Below, in pieces: positions 8,535 to 16,400 of a stretch of 23,491 bases of DNA. Origin of the DNA: CAZWDO01 sp964632485 [NCBI: uncultured bacterium] (GTDB lineage: Bacteria > JAGOEH01); contig CAZWDO010000007.1 in NCBI GenBank assembly GCA_964632485.1, positions 62,366-85,856 of the forward strand, read 5' to 3'. The translations under genes and the position numbers were made by a program. Every line of letters starts with the position of its first letter. Within the stretch, counting starts at the first letter, position 1. The notes under the pieces are model-generated. The model was not told the DNA's origin. It saw only the letters and a program-made list of their open reading frames with translations, and ran no database searches.

Positions 8535-8861
8535 ATGAGTGATCTACTTAAAAAGGTATTATATTTCGGGCTGGGTGTAGCCGCCAGTACTGCTGAAAAA
8601 GTTGAAGAAATCGTCGATGAAATGGTAAAAAAAGGTGAACTTTCCGAATCAGATAAAGCGAAGACCATGAAGGACTTTATGGATAAAGCGCAGGAAAACG
8701 CCAAGATTTTCAGAGCGCAAGTAGAAGAAACGGTCAAAGAAGTCCTGGAAAAAATCCCACTTTATTCAAAAAAAGAGATTGATGAACTCAAATCCCGCAT
8801 AACGGTTTTAGAGGAAAAAATTGCCCAGTCACAGGAGAAGGACGCGTTTCCGTCTTCATGA
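8535..8861 (+). CDS. Phasin-like / polyhydroxyalkanoate granule-regulator family protein
   Basis: This 108-residue helical, charged protein begins with an amphipathic-hydrophobic stretch (LLKKVLYFGLGVAAST) followed by KVEEIVDEMVKKGELSESD, a pattern seen in short bacterial proteins annotated as phasin-like (COG3937 type). The rest is predicted helix, ending in a short coiled coil (about 84-100, IDELKSRITVLEEKIAQS). In characterised relatives such proteins coat polyester granules, but many carriers have no polyester synthesis genes, and none is present here; a general surfactant or membrane-associated helical role is equally possible. AAGGAG lies 6 bases before the ATG, and the gene starts 11 bases after the purM stop, so the two are probably cotranscribed. 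Its last 6 bases overlap the converging gene. Confidence 0.72.
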   Translation: MSDLLKKVLYFGLGVAASTAEKVEEIVDEMVKKGELSESDKAKTMKDFMDKAQENAKIFRAQVEETVKEVLEKIPLYSKKEIDELKSRITVLEEKIAQSQEKDAFPSS

Positions 8862-9308
8862 AGTAAGCGACTGACGATAACTTTGATTACCATGAACCAC
8901 CTGAGTCGCTCCCTGGTGAAGAATAGTAGGTTGATGGGCTGGACTTTGCTTTAATAAAAAATGCTCATACTGTTCCAGAACCTGCCGCAGAAAAAGAATG
9001 CCTCTTGGCTTCACCAGATAGGCAAACACATCAATATAAAACGGTTGTTTCTCCAACTCAGGTTCAAAAAAATAACCCAGAACGATTACACCAAAGGGGA
9101 AGGGTGAAAGTTTATTCAATGCTGCAATCAATTCATCATTGTCATCATAAAAATTTACAACTAAAGCCTGGACCGATAAGCCTTTTACTAATTCATCCAA
9201 ATACTCAGGATGAAAGCATTTTTGAATCCGATGGCCATAATAGTTCAATAGCGATGAAAGAACATTTGAATAGAACGGATTTCGTTCAATTACTAATAAA
9301 TCAAGCAT
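8856..9308 (-). CDS. Degenerate response-regulator receiver-domain protein
   Basis: This 150-residue protein is mainly one receiver-like (CheY) fold: strand LDLLVIE (2-8), helix 1 (about 12-24), strand QALVVNF (47-53), strand FGVIVLGY (72-79), and FAYLVKPRG (95-103), where Lys100 matches the conserved lysine. The acidic pair is reduced to Glu8, the expected phospho-acceptor Asp is Asn52, and the usual Ser/Thr after strand 4 is Gly78. It is therefore probably not phosphorylated in the usual way and may be a protein-interaction module. The tail from residue 120 lacks a recognisable output domain. AAGGAG 6 bases before the ATG at 9308 sets the start; a GTG at 9332 would add 8 residues. Its 5' end is 52 bases from the divergent transpeptidase gene. 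Confidence 0.7.
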   Translation of the reverse strand: MLDLLVIERNPFYSNVLSSLLNYYGHRIQKCFHPEYLDELVKGLSVQALVVNFYDDNDELIAALNKLSPFPFGVIVLGYFFEPELEKQPFYIDVFAYLVKPRGILFLRQVLEQYEHFLLKQSPAHQPTILHQGATQVVHGNQSYRQSLTS

Positions 9309-9360
9309 ATCATTCTCCTTTTCAAGTCTCACCCGTTAACGACCAAACACTGCAGGATTT

Positions 9361-10125
9361 ATGCCAATAGAAAAATATTCAGCGCCTTCAATTTTGCCGC
9401 GTGTTCTGTTAATCCTGGTAATCTTTCTGATCATCACAAATTTTGCCACATTGTTCTATTTTAATCATGATTTCAATCGAATCGCTTCAGAAATTGAACA
9501 GCAAAACGAATTAAAAAGTTCTATTTTACATCAAAAACAAAGCCAACTCGATTCATTGGGCCATCTTCATGACAGTTTAGCCTTAGTCAATCAATATTTG
9601 CAGGTTCAAATCGAAGCCTTAAAAACCGATGGATATTATTTAATTCTGGATGTAGGACGCCACCTACTGTTTCTTATGAAACGCGACATGCTGATTTATT
9701 CTGATTTTTTTGGTAGTGGCAAGGGTAGCATTTTAGTCAATGGGCGGCGCTATAATTTTAGTACTCCTAAAAAGGAATTCAGCATTACAAAAATTGAATC
9801 AAGGCCTTGGTGGATACGCCCGGATTGGTTTTGGACCGAACAGAAACTAGCTGTACCCAGTCAATTTATAACGATTCCGAATCATTTGAACTACTACCAG
9901 GCGATCCGCTACTATTCTAATCTATCGCCGGAAGAACAACTTAGGGTGCGGAAGGTTCCCGGTGTGCTGGGGCGTTATAAAATTTATCTTCAGGATGGAG
10001 TATTAATTCATTATGGAACAGGGATTGGAAAAAATGTCAGTCATGGCTGTATTCGCGTCTCCAGCCAAACCTTATCGATTCTTTTCCAGTACCTGAAAGT
10101 GGGAGATCCGATTTATATTTTTTAA
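9361..10125 (+). CDS. Membrane-anchored L,D-transpeptidase (YkuD family)
   Basis: This 254-residue protein has one N-terminal membrane segment (about 12-33, with a charged cytoplasmic start), a coiled-coil stalk (about 35-88) rich in Gln, Glu and Leu, and a C-terminal YkuD catalytic domain (about 90-254). The active-site motif is SHGCIRVS (227-234) with His228, Cys230 and Arg232; upstream are IHYGTG and the YLILDVGRHLLFL strand pair that opens the fold. Such enzymes form 3-3 crosslinks in peptidoglycan or attach proteins to it, acting in the periplasm. A weak AGGAT lies 4 bases before the ATG. The insert with WWIRPDWFW (about 150-158) resembles that of larger L,D-transpeptidases of the ErfK type. 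The gene is alone on its strand; no terminator was seen after it. Confidence 0.92.
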   Translation: MPIEKYSAPSILPRVLLILVIFLIITNFATLFYFNHDFNRIASEIEQQNELKSSILHQKQSQLDSLGHLHDSLALVNQYLQVQIEALKTDGYYLILDVGRHLLFLMKRDMLIYSDFFGSGKGSILVNGRRYNFSTPKKEFSITKIESRPWWIRPDWFWTEQKLAVPSQFITIPNHLNYYQAIRYYSNLSPEEQLRVRKVPGVLGRYKIYLQDGVLIHYGTGIGKNVSHGCIRVSSQTLSILFQYLKVGDPIYIF

Positions 10126-10154
10126 ACCAAACTAACAATTTAGCGGGCATCCAT

Positions 10155-10604
10155 TCAGGAAACAAGCTGATTGAAATAATTCATAACTTTATTCTTTAAA
10201 TATAGAAAGTACACAGAACCACTCAGACCCAATAATAAAACCAGCAATTTATACCAATTCCAGGAAAAGTAGGGATTACTGAGGTAATTGTAACCAAACA
10301 TAAAAATTACCAGGAAAAAGGGCAAGAAAGTGTAGAAAAAGAATGCCCGTTTTAAGGAAAGATTGAAATAAATCCAATATTCATGTTCTGAGGTCCTGTT
10401 TTTTTCCCAACGGATTTGACCCTGGTCGATCAAAGTCAAGGGTCGCTTACTATTGAATCCGGCTAAAGGGGAGACAAAAAACAAGGTATCATCGTTAGAC
10501 CAGGCTTTCAAGCGTTTGCGGATATAAAATAAACGTAGATCCTCCATAAATTTCAGCATATTATCCTGTGAAATCAGCAATTGCCATTTAATATCCCAAA
10601 TCAT
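10155..10604 (-). CDS. Unknown two-helix membrane protein
   Basis: This 149-residue protein is not recognised. Residues 1-85 are hydrophilic and mixed, with basic helices (LRLFYIRKRLKAW) and a short beta-like stretch (LTLIDQGQIRWEKNR). Two membrane segments follow at about 86-107 and 118-137, with a short aromatic loop between them (YFSWNWYK). The N-terminal part is probably cytoplasmic. AAGGAG lies 7 bases before the ATG. It starts 18 bases after the lptC stop and is the last gene of the envelope operon, so a role in envelope assembly is suggested by context only. No terminator was found in the 29 bases between its stop and that of the converging transpeptidase gene. Confidence 0.75.
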   Translation of the reverse strand: MIWDIKWQLLISQDNMLKFMEDLRLFYIRKRLKAWSNDDTLFFVSPLAGFNSKRPLTLIDQGQIRWEKNRTSEHEYWIYFNLSLKRAFFFYTFLPFFLVIFMFGYNYLSNPYFSWNWYKLLVLLLGLSGSVYFLYLKNKVMNYFNQLVS

Positions 10605-10622
10605 AACGAGTCTCCTTAATAA

Positions 10623-11180
10623 TTATTTAAGTTCCGGCATTTTTTGAAAAGTGGAAATATAGACATGGCGCAACTCATAGCGGCGCAGATCAGCGGTCGC
10701 TTCGAAATCGCGTCCCTTCATATAATCGTCACCCCGTCGAATCACGACTTCGTCCGGAGTGTAAATAATTTCACGTTGGTTGTCCCATAAAAGCCGGTCG
10801 GTAAAAAGAGCCATAGAATCCTGTCCCATGACCTCCACTTCCTCACTGGCTTCCATATTATTGCTGACTGGATAGATACGACCTTTTTCGGCTTTTAAAA
10901 ACGAAATGGTATCGCCAGCGCGATTCAGAAAATAGATCGTCAATCCCTGGTCGGCCAACAACAAATTTTGTTCAAACTGTTGAATAACTCCCGCGGTTAC
11001 CCGGGCCGTCACGTAATTACCATTCATCAACTGAATACGGGCTCCGGATAGTACCTGATCAGCTTGAATGCTATCCGTTGAATATCCGTCTGTATCGAGT
11101 TGTTCAAGGGGTACCTTATCTTTGCAGCTCGTGATAAGCCACAGAGTGTTAAGGAACAAAATCATTAAATTGAGTTTCAT
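10623..11180 (-). CDS. lptC: LPS export periplasmic protein LptC (lipoprotein form)
   Basis: This 185-residue protein has a signal sequence ending in a lipobox (I-T-S-C, Cys19) followed by a beta-jellyroll of LptC type. Typical pieces are DQVLSGARIQLMNG, the repeating strands with FLKAEKGRIY, DRLLWDNQREIIYTPDEVVIRRGDDYMKGRDFEA, and the end YELRHVYIS. LptC receives lipopolysaccharide from the LptBFG transporter and passes it to LptA in the periplasm. A frame start at 11237 would put 19 charged and Pro-rich residues before the signal sequence, so the ATG at 11180 (AGGAAG just upstream) was chosen. It overlaps the upstream gene by 32 bases. The usual partners lptA and lptB are not adjacent; instead it is in an operon with surface-protein genes. 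A lipid anchor instead of a membrane helix is common in Bacteroidota-type LptC. Confidence 0.88.
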   Translation of the reverse strand: MKLNLMILFLNTLWLITSCKDKVPLEQLDTDGYSTDSIQADQVLSGARIQLMNGNYVTARVTAGVIQQFEQNLLLADQGLTIYFLNRAGDTISFLKAEKGRIYPVSNNMEASEEVEVMGQDSMALFTDRLLWDNQREIIYTPDEVVIRRGDDYMKGRDFEATADLRRYELRHVYISTFQKMPELK

Positions 11181-13467
11181 ATTCTTCCTGTTTGGAGGGG
11201 GCCAAATGTTTGGCTTTTTCAAGATACAAACGGGCATTTTTTTGATCGTTTGCCATTAAATACGCCAGCGCTAAATTAAAATGGAGATCGCCATCCCGGG
11301 TTTTTAAACGTATAGCGGCTTTAAACTGAGTAATTGCCTCTACAAAATTATTTTCCTGCATATAGAGATTCGCTAAATTGGCATGTGGATCACAATAGCG
11401 GCGATCCGCTTTAATTGCCGCGCTGAAAGCTGTACGCGCCGGATCGGCAAATCCCATCCGCGCCAGATAGACTCCGCGATCATTCTCGCGTTCAGCGCTA
11501 CTAGCATACAATTTTGTGGTGAAAAAACGTTCAATCTGTTGTAAGCGGCTCTGCCGAACTCCCGCCACATTCAACGCCCAGTAGCGCATGACAGAATCAG
11601 CGATTAAATTCAGCTCGAAGCCATTCGTGTAGGAACTCGTCGGCGGATATTCCAACCAGGCCTGCTGGACTACCTGGAAAGAAAATTCCTGAGATGAACG
11701 AAAATATTGGTATTGGCGGATACCCTCACGCCAAGCCGTATAAAAATCCTCTTTTTCCAGTAACGTAATTTCGATAGGAATCCATAGCTGATCATTAAAA
11801 ACAATAAATTCATCGGCTTTAAGGGACAAATCGCCCATATCGGCGCGGTTTAATCCGCTATAAAAAGCTAAGTAGATATGCCCCGGGACAGAAACGAGCG
11901 CCGTCGGTACTCCAACGGCTTCGAGACAGGAAGCCACCAAAGCGACCATGTCATCGCAATCGCCACTACGCGCGCGGAAGGTTTCTCCCGGAAATTGTAT
12001 ATAATCTGGTTTACCCGGTTGATTGCCAACATCCGGAATAGATGGGTCGCTGACATATTTTAGTCCCCACGCCTGCAATGCGCTATAAATCGCCATTGCC
12101 CAATGAAGATAGGCATTGATCCCATTCCAGGAGGAATCTCCCAACGGGTAATTTACGATTTTACGCGTAAAGGTAACCGTCAATGAATCCGCAGGCGTAA
12201 TAAAAGCCGCAAGCTTGCGAATATCATCCCATGTGATGTAGCGGCTACCATAAACAGTCGTCTTTCGCTTCTCTTCCAGTGTATATTCCTTGTTTTGGTG
12301 ATTGAAAACCACTAAGAAATGAGCCTGGGAATTAAAGATTTCATTAGCGGGTAAGGTTTGGACATTAAGTATCAGAGGAACCGCGACCTGACGCAATTCT
12401 CGAGGGGAGAGATCGATCCACTCATTATTAAACGAATACTCAGTCATTAATTCAGGAATTTTAATGCCAACTTTCATTCTGATTTTATCGTTAGTATTGT
12501 TCTGCAACGTGATATAAGCCGGGGGTATATTGCTGTATTTTGACGCAAATGCCAGATACAAGGGAGCAATATAAGCATTGCGCACCATCAACGCCTTGGA
12601 TCGACGGGTGATTGAACCACTAATTGAAAACACATGGAGATCATTCAAAGCATAATGAGGTAGCCAGGCGTATTGAGCTGTAATTCCGGCTACTTCAAAA
12701 GCAAACCCGCAACTGGGAGTCCAATTCTCATTAACCAGTAAATCTTTGCTAACCCCGGCGCGAAGTTGAAATCCTGCAATAGGTTCTACTTCTATTCCCC
12801 CGTGAAACTGATCATTCAGATCAACCGCAAAATTACAGGCGCGCCAATGGTAAAAAAAACCGATTCCCCAACTGAAGGGTTCATTGGAACGTTGCGTAAT
12901 CTCACGGTATTGGATTTTCGGATTGGCTATATTCCGAAGAGTCAATCCTAACCCAAAATTGCTAAATGGCAGATAATAAAGACCGAAATCCCCATCCACT
13001 TTCCAGCCACTGATTTGTCCCGGTAGAACCACTGAACTTATAGTATCACTTGCGACATATTGCCGGAAAAAATAACTGCGGAAACCGATGCTCAACCGGG
13101 ACCATAGCGTAATGTTATAGGTCAGCGCAGCCATATTTTCTTTATAGGCAAAACTTCCCTGGTCGGTTCCCAGGTCAGAAAAACCCAAACCCAACCATTG
13201 ATTTCCTGTAATGGGAATTCCCCCGTTCAATACAAGCACATTAACATTTTCAACCATCCAATTATAATAGACCAAATCCAATTGATAACGATCATACTGA
13301 CGGGTAGCCGCCGGATTAAAATAATGCGCCATTGGATCATTGAGCGCGATACCACAGCCACCCATTGCCGTCTGACGGGGTGTAAAAAAAAGTGACTGAT
13401 AACGGGGCATCCAATCACCCCAGGCACAGGATGTAATGAACAACCAAATAATAATCCACCGTTTCAC
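11149..13467 (-). CDS. Outer-membrane barrel / transglutaminase-like / TPR fusion protein
   Basis: This is a 772-residue secreted protein. Residues 1-17 are a signal peptide. Residues about 18-290 resemble PorV/UPF0164 barrels: an opening RQTAMGGCGIALND..FNPAATR motif, then alternating amphipathic strands. Residues about 300-415 look like an Ig-type linker. Residues about 430-600 contain a transglutaminase-like core with SGDCDD (Cys504) and GHIYLAF (His530); the third catalytic position in WIPIE is Glu566 rather than the usual Asp. Residues about 655-765 hold about three TPRs (GVYLARMGFADPARTAF, ANLYMQENNFVEAI, ALAYLMANDQKNARLY). The GTG start at 13467 has GAGGAA inside the last codons of the upstream giant gene, only 3 bases away. 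Function is unknown; crosslinking or proteolytic processing of surface protein is an inference. The signal peptide also contains an ITSC that could be read as a lipobox. Confidence 0.8.
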   Translation of the reverse strand: MKRWIIIWLFITSCAWGDWMPRYQSLFFTPRQTAMGGCGIALNDPMAHYFNPAATRQYDRYQLDLVYYNWMVENVNVLVLNGGIPITGNQWLGLGFSDLGTDQGSFAYKENMAALTYNITLWSRLSIGFRSYFFRQYVASDTISSVVLPGQISGWKVDGDFGLYYLPFSNFGLGLTLRNIANPKIQYREITQRSNEPFSWGIGFFYHWRACNFAVDLNDQFHGGIEVEPIAGFQLRAGVSKDLLVNENWTPSCGFAFEVAGITAQYAWLPHYALNDLHVFSISGSITRRSKALMVRNAYIAPLYLAFASKYSNIPPAYITLQNNTNDKIRMKVGIKIPELMTEYSFNNEWIDLSPRELRQVAVPLILNVQTLPANEIFNSQAHFLVVFNHQNKEYTLEEKRKTTVYGSRYITWDDIRKLAAFITPADSLTVTFTRKIVNYPLGDSSWNGINAYLHWAMAIYSALQAWGLKYVSDPSIPDVGNQPGKPDYIQFPGETFRARSGDCDDMVALVASCLEAVGVPTALVSVPGHIYLAFYSGLNRADMGDLSLKADEFIVFNDQLWIPIEITLLEKEDFYTAWREGIRQYQYFRSSQEFSFQVVQQAWLEYPPTSSYTNGFELNLIADSVMRYWALNVAGVRQSRLQQIERFFTTKLYASSAERENDRGVYLARMGFADPARTAFSAAIKADRRYCDPHANLANLYMQENNFVEAITQFKAAIRLKTRDGDLHFNLALAYLMANDQKNARLYLEKAKHLAPSKQEEYETQFNDFVP

Positions 13468-13470
13468 TGT

Positions 13471-16400
13471 TTATTTCCTCATAATAACGACAGTACTAGT
13501 TTCAGATTCATTACCCGGTTTTTGCACAACAATAAAATAAAGACGATTAGGGAGATAATTTCCATTTTGATCCCGGCCATCCCATTCCACATAATGATCG
13601 CCTTCACTGAAATAATCGCCATTGATCACTTGCCGCACCAAACGCCGGGCAAGGTTATAGACAGAAATGGTGACAGCTCCGTCTTTACTCAGATTAAAAT
13701 TAATACGAGTGGGTTCATGGTCCGGGGAAAAAACCTTGGGCTGAGCGCCGCTGATTCGCGCAATTGTAAAACGCTGCGAATAGGCGGCTACCGGTAGGCT
13801 CAACCCATCCGTGACCGAAAGCCTCAATTGGGAATTGAGTTCCCCGGGTATTGTATAAGTGTCATTACAATTCCAGTAGTAAAGACTGTCATTTTTGTAC
13901 ATGGAATCCCCTCGCACATCCAACGCTGGCAATGTCATCCATGAATTGCCATAATCACCGCTATATTCAATCGTTATAACCAACGGATCATCATCCAGAT
14001 CACTGGCTTCCCATTCAATATCCACTACTCCTTTATATACCCTGCCGACTTCCACAAAAGAACCGCTGAAAGAAACCTGCGGCATTTGCTGAATTTTGTT
14101 GACTTTAAACACAATCGGTTCAACCCATTGGGAAACCTCATTTTTACCATTAATTTCCGCCCGAATAGTGGCCCTGTACCAGGCATCTTCGGTTAGAGAG
14201 TCTTCTTCAGGCGTAATAAAACTATTTCCAACTAAATTTTGATAACTACGCCATAAAAACATCGTATCCGGATAATGGTTAACTTCGATATGATACAGTA
14301 TATTATCTTCATCATGTGGGTCCGGATCGGCTGAAGCTTTCCATAAGTAGGATGGATTATTATTAGTAATGATTCCGTTTTGAAGATCCTTAACCCGAAA
14401 CAATTGAGGGACGGTCGGAGGCTCTACTAATTGATCAATGTAAAAGCTAACCGAATCAAATCCGCTGAATGCTTTCCCATCGAACGAACGGACGCGGTAG
14501 CGGTAATATCCGTTTTCACTTAAAAAACTCCCTGGAGTCCACGCTATATAAAAAGTATGGATAAAACTATCAATCAAAGCATACGATGGATCGAGTTCAT
14601 AAAGTTGATAATAATACCTGACAGAATCACCGTCCGGGTCGGTAGCGGCCTGAATAATACAAGGAGGAAGATTCGTTTCATTGATTTCCTGTTGATTAGT
14701 GGGTGAAAGGATGACCGGTTTTTGTGGCAAACGATTTCCTGACTGAATTTCAAGCCGATAGGCATTACTCCACTGTGAAAAAAGTCCACCGTCATCAAAT
14801 ATCCGTAATCGAAAAAAATAAATTTTATAGTTTTCTAAAGCTTGCGGTAGAGTATACCCAAAAAGGTAAAACTGGTAAGGACTTTCAATAACCTCCAAAT
14901 TGGAATAACTAATATCCTCAAAACGATAGAGTACCTGATTGAAAAACGTATCAGAACTGATTTCGCACTCGAATCCAAGAGTTTCAATAGAATCGGTATA
15001 ATCCATATCCCCCATGGTCATAAATTCAATCGTGACGTTAGTATCCCTGAGAATATTGTCATCATCCTTATTGCGTACATTCAGGATAACGGGTTGAGAT
15101 GGAGCATCGTTTTCACTATTGTACAAAAAAGGGAAAGAATAAACCGGCTCGCCGGCCAATCCTTTTTGATCCAGGGCGGAAATGGACGCCCGATAGCGAA
15201 TATTATCCTTCATCACAAACCCATCAGTAATCAGAGTGGAATCCTGATGAGAATACGCTGAAAAGACATTCGGGAATGTCAACAAAGTATCCACCGGGGC
15301 CAATTCATCCATGGCCTCAAAGATCGTGACCCGATATTGAAGAGTGGAAACCGAATCCTCTGGATCAGGATCGGAACCGGCAGACCACTGAAAATAAACA
15401 TAATCATTATTGGTTTCCAGGCGGGTATCAGAAAAGAAAAACCCTCCATTGTCCTTTCGAACCTGAAATTGATTAATTGGATTAGGAACTTCATCAAGAA
15501 ACGAAACCCGAAATGTATCCACTTGAGATGAAAGTTGATTAGTGGTATTGTCTTGAACAAGTACCCGCCAATAAAAAGATTCATTTTCAACCCGGGTACC
15601 ATTCAGTAAAAAAACTTGAGTCAGATTGATCGTGGTGTAATACGAACTCCAATCAAAGATTTGATTTTGTTGGTAATAAAAGACATTCCCATTTTTTTGG
15701 AAATAGATATAAAGAAAAAAACGAAGTGAATCGGGAGGAGTATCCGGATCAGTTGGATTAGTAAACCGAAAAATAAGAGAATCATTCTGGTGGAAAATCA
15801 AATGGTTGGCTGGCTGTAGCAGTTCCGGGGCTTTATTGGGGGGATCATCCACCAGATTGATGAAGAATTCCTGAGATGATGAATAATCGCCGAACTCTAA
15901 TTGCGCATCACGCGCCCGAATCCGCCAATAGTAATAGGTATTCTCAATAAGGTCCATCCCAATAGTCCAGCGCACGGTATCTTTAATGGGAAGGATACTA
16001 TGAGCCGATGTAACGATTGAATGGAATTGATTATCCAACGCGACCTCAAAATTATAGGTCAGTAAAGAATCATCCGGATCAGTCGTGGCCAAAGCAACCA
16101 AAGTAGGACGCCGCGTATCGCGAATTTTCGTCTGAGAGGCAGGCGACAAGGGAATGGGTACTCCCGGGGGGCGATTACTGGGTGTAACCTGAATATTAAA
16201 AAACCGATCCAACATAACACTGCTATCATCGGCAATCCGGAAAAAAAGTGTATGGTTGCCTATTGCCAGTGAATCCGGGATAGCAGTCAAACTGGCGGAA
16301 AAAAATTTGCCTTCTCTTGCGATAGAAGAAAGCTGGCACCAGGTAGGTTTCGCCAATGGAATAAAACGGACAGAATCACCAGAGTCTTCATCATAAGCAT

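Noticed and set aside
9273-9287. GAACG-GATTT-CGTTC palindrome upstream of the transpeptidase gene
   Set aside because: It is a short 5-bp stem inside the receiver coding region, without a T-run or nearby promoter, so coding constraint or chance explains it.
11181-11237. Upstream extension of lptC to 11237
   Set aside because: It would place 19 charged and Pro-rich residues before the signal sequence and lengthen the overlap with the upstream gene; AGGAAG before 11180 fits better.
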